64,000 nt of DNA from an uncultured Prochlorococcus sp. (GTDB taxonomy: Bacteria; Cyanobacteriota; Cyanobacteriia; PCC-6307; Cyanobiaceae). Shown here one piece after another: positions 29,731 through 38,881 of this stretch. Position 1 is the stretch's first letter, and each line of letters starts with the position of its first letter. A program made the translations under genes and the position numbers. The notes under the pieces are model-generated. The model searched no databases and was not told the origin of the DNA. It worked only from the letters and a program-made list of their open reading frames with translations. The stretch spans positions 1-64,000 of the forward strand of contig CACBHP010000002.1 in assembly GCA_902539115.1 (NCBI GenBank), written 5' to 3'.

Positions 29731-30807
29731 ATGACGATCGCAGTTGGTAGCGCCCCACAAAGAGGATGGTTTGATGTCCTCGATGATTGGTTGAAGCGCG
29801 ACCGCTTTGTATTTATTGGTTGGTCCGGACTACTCCTACTTCCTTGTGCATATCTTGCTATAGGTGGCTGGTTTGTCGGAACAACATTTGTTACCTCTTG
29901 GTACACACACGGAGTTGCAAGTTCATACCTTGAAGGTTGTAACTTCTTAACAGCAGCTGTAAGCACCCCTGGTGATGCCATGGGACACAGTCTTCTATTT
30001 TTATGGGGTCCAGAAGCCCAAGGTAGTTTCGTAAGATGGCTACAACTTGGTGGTCTTTGGAACTTCGTTGCATTACATGGAGTATTTGGCCTTATTGGTT
30101 TTATGCTTCGTCAGTTTGAAATTGCTGGTCTTGTTGGAATTAGACCATACAACGCACTAGCTTTCTCAGCAGTAATTGCAGTATTTACAAGTATTTTCCT
30201 TATTTATCCTTTAGGACAGCATAGTTGGTTCTTCGCACCTTCATTTGGTGTTGCAGCAATCTTCCGTTACATTCTGTTCATTCAAGGTTTTCACAATATC
30301 ACTTTAAATCCTTTCCACATGATGGGAGTTGCTGGAATTCTTGGTGGTGCTCTACTTTGCGCTATTCATGGAGCTACAGTACAAAATACTTTGTATGAAG
30401 ATACAAGTATTTATACAGATGGTAAGGTTCAAAGTTCAACATTTAGAGCTTTTGATCCAACTCAAGAAGAAGAAACTTATTCAATGATTACAGCGAATAG
30501 ATTCTGGAGTCAAATCTTCGGTATTGCTTTCTCAAACAAGCGTTTCTTACATTTCTTGATGTTATTTGTACCTGTTATGGGCATGTGGACATCTTCAATA
30601 GGTATTGTCGGCTTAGCACTAAACTTAAGAGCTTATGACTTCGTAAGCCAAGAAATTCGTGCAGCAGAAGATCCAGAATTTGAAACTTTCTATACAAAAA
30701 ATATACTTTTGAACGAAGGTATGCGAGCATGGATGTCTTCTGTGGATCAACCACACGAAAACTTTGTATTCCCTGAGGAGGTTCTACCACGTGGAAACGC
30801 CCTTTAA
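29731..30807 (+). CDS. psbD: photosystem II D2 protein
   Basis: Highly conserved D2 sequence. Confidence 0.99.
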   Translation: MTIAVGSAPQRGWFDVLDDWLKRDRFVFIGWSGLLLLPCAYLAIGGWFVGTTFVTSWYTHGVASSYLEGCNFLTAAVSTPGDAMGHSLLFLWGPEAQGSFVRWLQLGGLWNFVALHGVFGLIGFMLRQFEIAGLVGIRPYNALAFSAVIAVFTSIFLIYPLGQHSWFFAPSFGVAAIFRYILFIQGFHNITLNPFHMMGVAGILGGALLCAIHGATVQNTLYEDTSIYTDGKVQSSTFRAFDPTQEEETYSMITANRFWSQIFGIAFSNKRFLHFLMLFVPVMGMWTSSIGIVGLALNLRAYDFVSQEIRAAEDPEFETFYTKNILLNEGMRAWMSSVDQPHENFVFPEEVLPRGNAL

Positions 30808-32173
30808 TAGTTTACTTAGAGCCCCTAACCAGAGTATTGAAGAAACTGGTTATGCTTGGTATGTAGGTAACGCCAGATTAATTAATTTATCTGGCCGTTT
30901 ACTTGGAGCTCATATTGCACACACTGGTCTTATTGTTTTCTGGGCCGGTGCAATGATGTTATTCGAAGTTAGTCATTTCACATTCGATAAACCGATGTGG
31001 GAACAAGGCTTAATTTGTATGCCTCATGTTGCAATGTTTGGATTTGGAATAGGTCCTGGTGGAGAAGTTACTGATGTATACCCGTTCTTTGTGGCTGGTG
31101 TGATGCATTTAATTTCTTCTGCAGTCTTAGGATTTGGTGGTATTTATCATTCCTTAGCAGGTCCAGAAAAACTTGAGCAAGATTTTCCTTTCTTTTCAAC
31201 AGATTGGAGAGATAAGAATCAAATGACTAATATCTTGGGTTATCACCTAATAGTATTAGGAGTTGGTGCATTATTTTTCGTTTTTGATTGGATGTTCATT
31301 GGAGGCGCTTATGATACATGGGCACCTGGTGGTGGAGAAGTTAGGTTAGTCAGTCCTACATTAGATCCAAGAGTAATACTTGGTTACTTATTTAGATCTC
31401 CTTGGGGAGGCGCTGGTTCAATAATCGGTGTTAACTCAATAGAAGATATAGTCGGTGGTCACGTATACGTTGGAATTACTGCGATAATTGGTGGTCTTTT
31501 CCATATCTTTACTAAACCTTTTGGATGGGCAAGAAGAGCATTCATCTGGAATGGTGAAGGATTATTAAGTTACGCTCTTGGTGGAATTTGTGTAGCAAGT
31601 TTTATTGCATCAACATTCATCTGGTTTAATAATACTGCTTACCCTTCAGAATTTTATGGCCCAACAAATGCTGAAGCTTCACAAGCTCAAAGCTTTACTT
31701 TCCTCGTGAGAGATCAAAGAATTGGGGCTAATGTAGGTTCAACAATGGGACCAACAGGTCTAGGTAAGTATCTCATGAGATCTCCTACTGGTGAAATTAT
31801 ATTTGGTGGTGAAACAATGAGATTTTGGGATTTCAGAGGGCCATGGTTAGAGCCTTTAAGGGGTCCTAACGGATTGAGCCTTGAGAAAATTCAAAATGAT
31901 ATTCAGCCTTGGCAGGTAAGAAGAGCTGCTGAATATATGACTCATGCTCCTAACGCTTCTATCAACTCTGTTGGTGGAATTATTACAGAGCCTAATGCTG
32001 TTAACTTTGTTAACTTGAGACAATGGTTAGCTGCAGCTCAATTCTTCCTAGGATGGTTTACATTCATCGGTCATCTTTGGCATGCTGGACGTGCTAGAGC
32101 AGCTGCTGCTGGTTTCGAAAAAGGAATCGACAGAAAGAGTGAACCAGCTCTAGAAATGCCTGATTTAGATTAA
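30791..32173 (+). CDS. psbC: photosystem II CP43 protein, GTG start overlapping psbD by 17 nt
   Basis: [47 protein letters not shown]; track start 30764 is in-frame upstream. Confidence 0.97.
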   Translation: METPFNSLLRAPNQSIEETGYAWYVGNARLINLSGRLLGAHIAHTGLIVFWAGAMMLFEVSHFTFDKPMWEQGLICMPHVAMFGFGIGPGGEVTDVYPFFVAGVMHLISSAVLGFGGIYHSLAGPEKLEQDFPFFSTDWRDKNQMTNILGYHLIVLGVGALFFVFDWMFIGGAYDTWAPGGGEVRLVSPTLDPRVILGYLFRSPWGGAGSIIGVNSIEDIVGGHVYVGITAIIGGLFHIFTKPFGWARRAFIWNGEGLLSYALGGICVASFIASTFIWFNNTAYPSEFYGPTNAEASQAQSFTFLVRDQRIGANVGSTMGPTGLGKYLMRSPTGEIIFGGETMRFWDFRGPWLEPLRGPNGLSLEKIQNDIQPWQVRRAAEYMTHAPNASINSVGGIITEPNAVNFVNLRQWLAAAQFFLGWFTFIGHLWHAGRARAAAAGFEKGIDRKSEPALEMPDLD

Positions 32174-32189
32174 CTTCTATCTCAACTAA

Positions 32190-32221
32190 AAAAGCCCTAT
32201 CTTTAGATAGGGTTTTTTTTT
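32190..32221 (+). terminator. terminator of psbDC
   Basis: aaaagCCCTATCTttAGATAGGGttttttttt. Confidence 0.85.
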
Positions 32222-32229
32222 GCTCAATT

Positions 32230-32844
32230 TTATTTTCTATATAAATTTTCTCTGAGCCATGGCAAACTTAAACCCATTACATTACTGAAACAACCCTCTA
32301 TTTTTTCTATATATTTACCGCCTATACCTTCTAAGGCAAATCCTCCGGCGCAATATAAGGGTTCATTTGTATCTACATAACTCTTGATTTCCCAATCCTC
32401 CAAATTAGAAAAATAAACTCTTGAACTTACTGTTTTTTTTATTATTTCACTGATTTTAAAAATTTTGGAAGTTGATTCAAAATTCCCAATTATTAGAGTA
32501 TGACCAGTATGCAAAAATCCAAATTCTCCAGACATTTTTTTCCATCTAATAAATGCTTCCTCTTTATTAGATGGTTTTCCATAAGCTTCTCCTTTAAATT
32601 CAAATATTGAATCACAGCCAAGTATTTCCAAAGGACCATAATTAAATTCTTCTGGCAATGATATGTTTCGAATATTTTCAGATAAACTATAAGCCTTTTG
32701 AAAAGATAATTCCAAAGCTAAATTAAAAATATTCTTATCTTGGATGGTAGTTTCATCAAAATCACTTGATATTTGGATAAATTCGATTTGACAATTTTCT
32801 AGTAATTTCTTTCTAGATTGAGAAGCAGAGGCTAGAATTAACAC
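32230..32844 (-). CDS. maf: Maf-family nucleotide pyrophosphatase
   Basis: [36 protein letters not shown]. Confidence 0.93.
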   Translation of the reverse strand: MLILASASQSRKKLLENCQIEFIQISSDFDETTIQDKNIFNLALELSFQKAYSLSENIRNISLPEEFNYGPLEILGCDSIFEFKGEAYGKPSNKEEAFIRWKKMSGEFGFLHTGHTLIIGNFESTSKIFKISEIIKKTVSSRVYFSNLEDWEIKSYVDTNEPLYCAGGFALEGIGGKYIEKIEGCFSNVMGLSLPWLRENLYRK

Positions 32845-32910
32845 AAATTTTTTACCAAATTATAATTCAATTTAATAATTAATAAATTTTAAAATTAATA
32901 TAAATTACTA

Positions 32911-34440
32911 ATGGAGTTAGAAGCAAAATTACATAAAATAAATAAACCAATAATGGTTCTAGGCACTTCCAGTGGAGCAGGAAAATCGTTAACGGTTACT
33001 GCTATTTGCAGGATTCTTAAAAATTTAGGAGAAGAACCAATACCTTTTAAAGGACAAAATATGAGTAACAACGCATGGGTTGATTGGCAAGGTGGAGAGA
33101 TGGCATATTCACAAGCACTTCAAGCTTTCGCTTGTGGCATTAATCCATCTGCAGAGATGAATCCCATTTTATTAAAACCACAAGGAAACTCAATAAGCGA
33201 GGTGATTCACCTTGGCAAAAGCATAGGGACCACAACCGCACAAAATTACTATAAAGATTGGTTTATTCCAGGCTGGGAAGTAATTAAAAAAAGTTTAAAT
33301 TCTATTTACAAACGGAATCCGAATTGCCGTTTAATTATAGAAGGAGCAGGAAGTCCAGTAGAAATGAATTTGATTCATAGAGATCTAACAAATTTAAGAG
33401 TTGCTAAGTATTTAAACGCAAATTGCATTTTGGTTACTGATATTGAGAGAGGAGGAGTATTTGCACAAATAATCGGAACCCTTGAATTAATGAAACCAGA
33501 AGAAAAAAAACTCATTAAGGGAATCATTATTAATAGATTTAGAGGAGACCTCTCATTATTTGAGGAAGGGAAAAAATGGATAGAAAGTAAAACTAAAATC
33601 CCTGTTATTGGGATTATTCCATGGTTAAATAATACATTCCCTCCTGAAGATTCTTTAGATTTAATAGAGAAAAAATTACGTTTCTCGAATCCTGAGATCA
33701 ACGTTGGAATTATAAAATTGCCATCTATAAGTAACTTTTCAGATTTTGATCCATTAGAAAATGAAAAATCAATATTAATTGAATGGATTAGAGGATCACA
33801 AAACTTGAAGAAGTATGACTTTATTATTCTTCCTGGGAGTAAACAAACTATTAAAGATCAAATATTTCTTGAAAATTCAGGTTTATCTCAAGATATAAGG
33901 GAATATTCAAGTAATAATGGAAATATAGTTGGGATCTGTGGAGGTTTACAAATGCTAGGAACAACACTTGAAGATCCTTATTCTAAAGAGGGTTCCAGAA
34001 TTTATTCTGAACAAAAAACTAAAGGGATTGGATTACTGCCATTAAAAACCACTTTCCTTGAGAAAAAATTAACGCGTCAAATTAATTCGGAATCTTTATG
34101 GCCATGCCAAACAAAAATTAATGGTTTTGAAATTCACAATGGACAGACAAAATTAGACAAAACCCAAAATTTATTTGATATTAAGCCTATCTTCAAAGAT
34201 TTAGACCTAGGTTGGTATAAAGAAAATAATGGTGGTGGGACTATTGCAGGAACATATATTCATGGAATATTTGAAAATGATAGTTGGAGAGAGCAATATA
34301 TAAATTTAATAAGAAAGAGTAAAAATTTACCATTATTAAATAAAAAATCAATATCTTATAAAAAAAAGAGAGAATCTATTATTAATAATCTCGCTTATGA
34401 ATTTAATAAACATTTAAATCTCAAATCATTTTTAAGTTGA
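32911..34440 (+). CDS. cobQ: cobyric acid synthase
   Basis: GTSSGAGKSLTVTAICRIL, GICGGLQMLG, GTYIHGIF. Confidence 0.97.
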   Translation: MELEAKLHKINKPIMVLGTSSGAGKSLTVTAICRILKNLGEEPIPFKGQNMSNNAWVDWQGGEMAYSQALQAFACGINPSAEMNPILLKPQGNSISEVIHLGKSIGTTTAQNYYKDWFIPGWEVIKKSLNSIYKRNPNCRLIIEGAGSPVEMNLIHRDLTNLRVAKYLNANCILVTDIERGGVFAQIIGTLELMKPEEKKLIKGIIINRFRGDLSLFEEGKKWIESKTKIPVIGIIPWLNNTFPPEDSLDLIEKKLRFSNPEINVGIIKLPSISNFSDFDPLENEKSILIEWIRGSQNLKKYDFIILPGSKQTIKDQIFLENSGLSQDIREYSSNNGNIVGICGGLQMLGTTLEDPYSKEGSRIYSEQKTKGIGLLPLKTTFLEKKLTRQINSESLWPCQTKINGFEIHNGQTKLDKTQNLFDIKPIFKDLDLGWYKENNGGGTIAGTYIHGIFENDSWREQYINLIRKSKNLPLLNKKSISYKKKRESIINNLAYEFNKHLNLKSFLS

Positions 34441-34688
34441 AAGAAAAAAATATAAAAGTAATATGGCCAAATAATAATGAAACATTTGTTTCGGAGGGAG
34501 ATGATTGGTTCTCATCTGCAGAAAAAGCAGGTTTACATATTCCAACTGGCTGTCTAACAGGAAGTTGCGGTGCTTGTGAAATAGATGTGAATGGTGAAAC
34601 AGTAAGAGCTTGTATAAGCAATATTGAAAGTAAAAAAAAATCTCAATTAAATATTTCTCTTACTACAGACCCTTTTTGGAAAGACTAA
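34437..34688 (+). CDS. 2Fe-2S plant-type ferredoxin
   Basis: GCLTGSCGACEIDVNGETVRAC; TTG start overlapping cobQ stop. Confidence 0.9.
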   Translation: MKEKNIKVIWPNNNETFVSEGDDWFSSAEKAGLHIPTGCLTGSCGACEIDVNGETVRACISNIESKKKSQLNISLTTDPFWKD

Positions 34689-34822
34689 ATTATATGATTC
34701 TTGAAAATAAAAAATCAAATTTTATTCAAATTCCAGATCTCTTTTCTTAAAGAAGTTTTCCAAAATTAAGTAAGGTATATTGTTCCCACTTTATTTCCGT
34801 ACCAAATCCCAGATTAAAAGCT

Positions 34823-36517
34823 CTATCTTGGAGTCCCAAAGCGCCAAACCAGACTAACGTCAAAGGTATTGGCATCAAGATTCCCTTCTTTAGAAATCAC
34901 TTTACCTATACCAGTTTGAAGGCTGAAGTCATCAGAGAAATTGTATTCTAATCCCATACTTGGTTTGTACAGTAAGGCGCTACCACTATCAACGCCTCCA
35001 CCCCCTCCTACACCTATTAGCATTTCTCCATAGAGGTGCCAATTCTTCCAGTTCGGACTATTAAACCCTACACCCCAGTGTCCCTCTGAGTAGCCACCTG
35101 CTCCTCCTTCATACGCGCTTAATCCTTGTCCTGTAAAGTACAACCAATCTCCTACCATCCAGTCGATTTTTCCTCCCAAAAGTTGCATATCGCGTGAGGA
35201 TCCTCCTTTACGTTGCGCATCAAAATACCATTGGTGAGCTGGGCGAAAACGCCATTTATTAGTTTGAATAACATCTTTTTCACTTAAGAGTGCTCCTTTT
35301 TGATCCTGAGCAAAGCTTTCCATTACATATGCCAAATTGAAGCCAAAATATGGGGTTTCAAAAGTACCATCTGGTGCGGTGAGGTAGCCGCCGTCCATAA
35401 TCATGCTTAGATCTGGAGAAAGTCGATATTCCAATCCTAGATTTGCTCGAGCAACAAATCCTCCTCCGGTTTCAACTGCTCCGCCGCCCGCGCCCCCAAT
35501 GGTTAAAGCTGGGAGAAGAGCCAGACGATCATCTTTGGTTAGGGGGAGGCGATAGCCTATCCCCGCCAAAAGTTCGGCATAGCCACCTACTCCACCAGTT
35601 GCGGCACCGGCAGTTTCAAAAGTAGCAAACCAGTTTTCATCAAGAAAGTAAGAATAATCTACACCCACGATTCCCAAGGAATCATTAAACGATTCACCGG
35701 AGGTAGTTTTACTGCCACTGGAAGGATAATAAGCTCGAACGCGTGCGGCTAGATGTGATCGATGACGGCTTACATTATTCCAGTCGGTTCCGAAGTAATC
35801 GGCCACAGTCAGCCCATCATCTCCCCAATTTAGTGTAGGTGAAGTGAAAGGAATATCCAGTGAAAGAGTTATAGCATCGCTTGAAATATCTCCGTTGGGG
35901 AAGTCTACGTAGGAATAATTAAGCCCCAGTGCGCTCCAGTCAAAGTCATACTTTAGACCGATATGGGTGCGTATCATTAATCCCCCCCCTTGCGCCGCAG
36001 AACCACCGCCCCCTGCACCTACATAGGCTCCGGAGTCAAAAATCCAGTTATCCATTAACTGACGTTCCACGCCCAAGGTATAGCCACCAGTAAAAAAACC
36101 GCCACGGCGTCCGCTCGCAGCACCGTAAAGAGTTATACCTCCGTATAGCCAGGGGTTGAGTCGATCGTAAGCTCCAATACTATACAAACCCATGTATTCT
36201 CCTGCATCTGGCATATCAATTTCCTCGTAGGAAAACCGCAAGATGCGGTCACTCCAAGTTTTAGACTCCATCCAAGCGGATTTACCCCCTGAAGACTTAT
36301 TTGTTGAGAAATCTTCTTTATTGTTATCTTTAAAAAAATTTTCGTCCTCTTTGTAAGATTTCCATATAATTTTTTTCAATGGTTCAGTTTTATTTTCCTT
36401 CACCTTTTCCCAATTAACAGTATTAAATTCAGACAAATCTTTTTTTATTTTTTCAGCAAAAATTCCTAAAGAATTAAATAATTGACTAACTAAAAATATA
36501 TAAAAAATCCACCTCAT
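34823..36517 (-). CDS. glycine-rich, probably outer-membrane/beta-barrel protein with three homologous ~115-aa repeats
   Basis: Signal-peptide-like N-terminus; GGxGGY...GxGGGG...GLEY(R/N)(L/F) repeats; visibly higher GC than the rest of the window. Confidence 0.7.
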   Translation of the reverse strand: MRWIFYIFLVSQLFNSLGIFAEKIKKDLSEFNTVNWEKVKENKTEPLKKIIWKSYKEDENFFKDNNKEDFSTNKSSGGKSAWMESKTWSDRILRFSYEEIDMPDAGEYMGLYSIGAYDRLNPWLYGGITLYGAASGRRGGFFTGGYTLGVERQLMDNWIFDSGAYVGAGGGGSAAQGGGLMIRTHIGLKYDFDWSALGLNYSYVDFPNGDISSDAITLSLDIPFTSPTLNWGDDGLTVADYFGTDWNNVSRHRSHLAARVRAYYPSSGSKTTSGESFNDSLGIVGVDYSYFLDENWFATFETAGAATGGVGGYAELLAGIGYRLPLTKDDRLALLPALTIGGAGGGAVETGGGFVARANLGLEYRLSPDLSMIMDGGYLTAPDGTFETPYFGFNLAYVMESFAQDQKGALLSEKDVIQTNKWRFRPAHQWYFDAQRKGGSSRDMQLLGGKIDWMVGDWLYFTGQGLSAYEGGAGGYSEGHWGVGFNSPNWKNWHLYGEMLIGVGGGGGVDSGSALLYKPSMGLEYNFSDDFSLQTGIGKVISKEGNLDANTFDVSLVWRFGTPR

Positions 36518-36560
36518 TTCGAAACTTCTTAAACTTACTTGGTTTTTTCTTAATTATATA

Positions 36561-36595
36561 AAAAAAAGGACCCCTAATTCTAGAGGTCTTTTTTG
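36561..36595 (-). terminator. intrinsic terminator-like hairpin upstream of the barrel gene
   Basis: aaaaaaaGGACCCCTaattctAGAGGTCttttttgg; no preceding annotated CDS on either strand. Confidence 0.55.
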
Positions 36596-36655
36596 GTTTA
36601 CTAAATCAAGTGTTGCCTTGTTTCCACTTTTTTAGAAAAACCACTCCTTCACACA
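36561..36655 (-). ncRNA. candidate sRNA or leader attenuator
   Basis: Orphan terminator preceded (minus strand) by GTGTGAAGGAGTGG...GTGGAAACAAGGCAACACTTG in a non-coding gap. Confidence 0.3.
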
Positions 36656-36942
36656 TTCTTTAAGTTATGCCATATATTTATTTCCGTGGAAGCATTAGAT
36701 GTAATGTTATTAAACTGTCATATGTGCCAGTTGTATATTTAAGGAGATTTTTAATTAAAAGCATCATAATTTATAGTAAAAGGTGTTTATTAATCGGAAA
36801 TTTAATGTGAGAGTGGTTTTTAATGAATATATAAACAGACGAAGAAAGGTATAAATTATCTAAAGTATTAATTTCTTCTCCCAAAATAGATAAAGATTTG
36901 AAAACTGGTTTTTAGTATCAACTATTGCCGTACTTGTTGAGA

Positions 36943-37062
36943 TTAACTTCCATCCTGCAGAATTACGTTTTTCATAATATCTGCAATTTCATTTTCTTGT
37001 CTTTGAGTATTTGTATTTCCAACTGCGTAATAAATTTCAAGATCATTTTCTACTTTTGCCAT
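36943..37062 (-). CDS. small hypothetical protein, 39 aa
   Basis: MAKVENDLEIYYAVGNTNTQRQENEIADIMKNVILQDGS. Confidence 0.45.
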   Translation of the reverse strand: MAKVENDLEIYYAVGNTNTQRQENEIADIMKNVILQDGS

Positions 37063-37155
37063 TTTTTAAGCTGGTGCTTTATTTAAAGTTAACAATACTA
37101 AATCTTTCATCGTCACCGGGAAAGATTCGATAGTGTGGTTGAAAATAAGACATAC

Positions 37156-37275
37156 ATGGTATTACCTTCACCCCAAATTGCGATTGGATTACTGCTTATA
37201 AGTATTGGAATAATAGTTACTTTTGATATCAAAATTGATCTATTTAAAAATAAAGAGCAAAAGAAAAAAGTTTGA
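37156..37275 (+). CDS. small single-TM protein, 39 aa
   Basis: MVLPSPQIAIGLLLISIGIIVTFDIKIDLFKNKEQKKKV. Confidence 0.4.
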   Translation: MVLPSPQIAIGLLLISIGIIVTFDIKIDLFKNKEQKKKV

Positions 37276-37325
37276 TATCTTTGAAAATATCTGTATTAAT
37301 TTGATCAAATAATAATTAATCTTAA

Positions 37326-37928
37326 TTAGATTAAAAATAAAAAACACCCTGTAATAAATCCACTCAAATGACCTAATAAACTTACCCCTGGCAAAAAAGA
37401 GAAAATCAAACCTATAAGGCATATTGTCTTTGACATTTTTTGAACTTCATAATTGGACTTAAAACCAATTTCTTTTCCTAAAAAATATTTCTTTCCATAA
37501 AAAGAAGTTAATAGTATGAATCCAAATAAAGCATAAATTATTCCACTAAATCCTAAATTTGCATAATTCAGATAGATATTAAAATACGATAAAATCTTTT
37601 CGTAAAACCAAATAATAAAAAAATTTAAAAAAGAACAACTTAAAATAAACTTCAAATAAAAAAATCTGCTTTTAATTCCGAGTCTCATCAAAAAATATCT
37701 AGTGATAATTATTCCACCGAGATTACTTAATAAATGATTTAAATCTGCATGAGTTAGGATTGATGTAAAAATCCTATAGGGTTGAACACTAATTAATCTA
37801 GGGACAAAGTAAAAATAATCTTTATCAATAACTTCAATTAAATCAGTAAAAATAAAAACTGAGATTAAAAAAATTCCAGTTACAATATACTGGCAATCAT
37901 ATTTTGATATTGAATTATTAAAAGGCAT
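37326..37928 (-). CDS. rhomboid-family intramembrane serine protease
   Basis: HADLNHLLSN, GFSGIIYALFGF (GxSG), GHLSGF. Confidence 0.8.
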   Translation of the reverse strand: MPFNNSISKYDCQYIVTGIFLISVFIFTDLIEVIDKDYFYFVPRLISVQPYRIFTSILTHADLNHLLSNLGGIIITRYFLMRLGIKSRFFYLKFILSCSFLNFFIIWFYEKILSYFNIYLNYANLGFSGIIYALFGFILLTSFYGKKYFLGKEIGFKSNYEVQKMSKTICLIGLIFSFLPGVSLLGHLSGFITGCFLFLI

Positions 37929-37970
37929 TTTTTATTTTTAAATTAAAAAATATCTTCTTAAATAGAAGAA

Positions 37971-37992
37971 AAGACCCTGACAAGGGTCTTTA
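37971..37992 (-). terminator. terminator
   Basis: AAGACCCTgacaAGGGTCTT. Confidence 0.7.
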
Positions 37993-38016
37993 TTAATATC
38001 TTAATTTATATTGCCT

Positions 38017-38175
38017 TTAGTAAACTTTGCAATGAGAACTTGTTGGGTAGTCTATGCATTCTTTTTCCCAATAATCTTGTCTATGATCTTTAGGCAGTTG
38101 ATAATTAAAATCATGCATTCTCCAAATATCTGAAGTTGCATTTCTAAGGGCAGTGAATGGAGAGGTGAGTCTCAT
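38017..38175 (-). CDS. small protein, 52 aa
   Basis: MRLTSPFTALRNATSDIWRMHDFNYQLPKDHRQDYWEKECIDYPTSSHCKVY, followed by terminator. Confidence 0.55.
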   Translation of the reverse strand: MRLTSPFTALRNATSDIWRMHDFNYQLPKDHRQDYWEKECIDYPTSSHCKVY

Positions 38176-38259
38176 AAAACCTCCTATATCTCTACTTCTT
38201 AATTATCCTTCTATTTTATTGAAATTAATAGAGTATTAATACTCTAGTATTAATGCTTT

Positions 38260-38505
38260 GTGTTTGACGCGACTATCTTTTACCATTTCGAAAGATTAGA
38301 TGTTGATAATGGAATCTTATTATCACCACTATATGATTCTCTATTTGATAAGAACTTAATTAGTTTTAAAGATAATGGTGAAATAATAATTTCCGAGAAA
38401 GTTAAAGATAAAGAATTAGTTTCAGTTATAAAATTCAATGCAAAAATCAAAATATCAGAAGGGATGAAAAAATACCTCAACAAACATAGATCTAAACTTA
38501 GGTGA
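38260..38505 (+). CDS. hypothetical protein (possible HNH/restriction-type C-terminal fragment)
   Basis: 81-aa ORF FDATIFYHFERLDVDNGILLSPLYDSLFDKNLISFKDNGEIIISEKV. Confidence 0.5.
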   Translation: MFDATIFYHFERLDVDNGILLSPLYDSLFDKNLISFKDNGEIIISEKVKDKELVSVIKFNAKIKISEGMKKYLNKHRSKLR

Positions 38506-38533
38506 AAAATCTTTTATTTTAAAATCGAACCCA

Positions 38534-38576
38534 TTCCCCCAACACTTTCCAAATTCCCCCAACATTTCCCCCAACA
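38534..38576. repeat. three direct copies of TTCCCCCAACA
   Basis: Copies at 38534-38544, 38554-38564, 38566-38576. Confidence 0.85.
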
Positions 38577-38615
38577 CTTTTTAAATATTAAAGGTTTGAT
38601 CTTCTCTGAATTAAC

Positions 38616-38725
38616 CTGACATTATCAGACACTGTTTTTAAGAAGAAAATACAATAATTATTGCCATAGCAGGAATTTACAAAAATTTTGACTTTAACAG
38701 AATGCCTCTGACATTGTCAGACACT
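38616..38725. repeat. pair of 18-nt near-identical repeats ctgacatt(a/g)tcagacact
   Basis: 38616-38633 and 38708-38725, 17/18 identical; second copy contains palindrome TCTGACATTGTCAGA. Confidence 0.8.
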
Positions 38726-38733
38726 AAAAAAAT

Positions 38734-38820
38734 CCGGAGAGGGTGGGATTCGAACCCACGAATAGTTTCCTATTAAACGATTTCGAGTCGTTCGCTTTCG
38801 ACCACTCAGCCACCTCTCCG
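38734..38820 (-). tRNA. tRNA-Ser (anticodon CGA)
   Basis: Acceptor CGGAGAG/CTCTCCG, anticodon loop CTCGAAA, GGTTCGAATCC T-loop, long variable arm, discriminator G. Confidence 0.95.
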
Positions 38821-38881
38821 GCTTTTTATAAGTATGCACATAAAAAAGAGAAAATTATGAACTATATAATTATCTTAATTT

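Noticed and set aside
34745-34850. Possible frameshift extending the barrel gene (alternate minus frame ...LGLQDRAFNLGFGTEIKWEQYTLLNFGKLL)
   Set aside because: The C-terminal strand SLVWRF aligns with the ends of the other two repeats, so the called stop is natural
35443-35625. 60-aa plus-strand ORF inside the barrel gene (Arg/Leu-rich)
   Set aside because: Antisense to the GC-rich repeat gene; composition is a by-product of Gly codons on the other strand
36643-36654. ACTCCTTCACAC on plus strand resembling the Yfr1 core ACTCCTCACAC
   Set aside because: Has an extra T and no Yfr1-like flanking stems were recognised; treated as coincidence or part of the minus-strand candidate RNA
36667-36810. 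47-codon plus ORF MPYIYFRGSIRCNVIKLSYVPV...
   Set aside because: Faint resemblance to short M-x-YRG (DUF4278-like) proteins only; no RBS or neighbouring support
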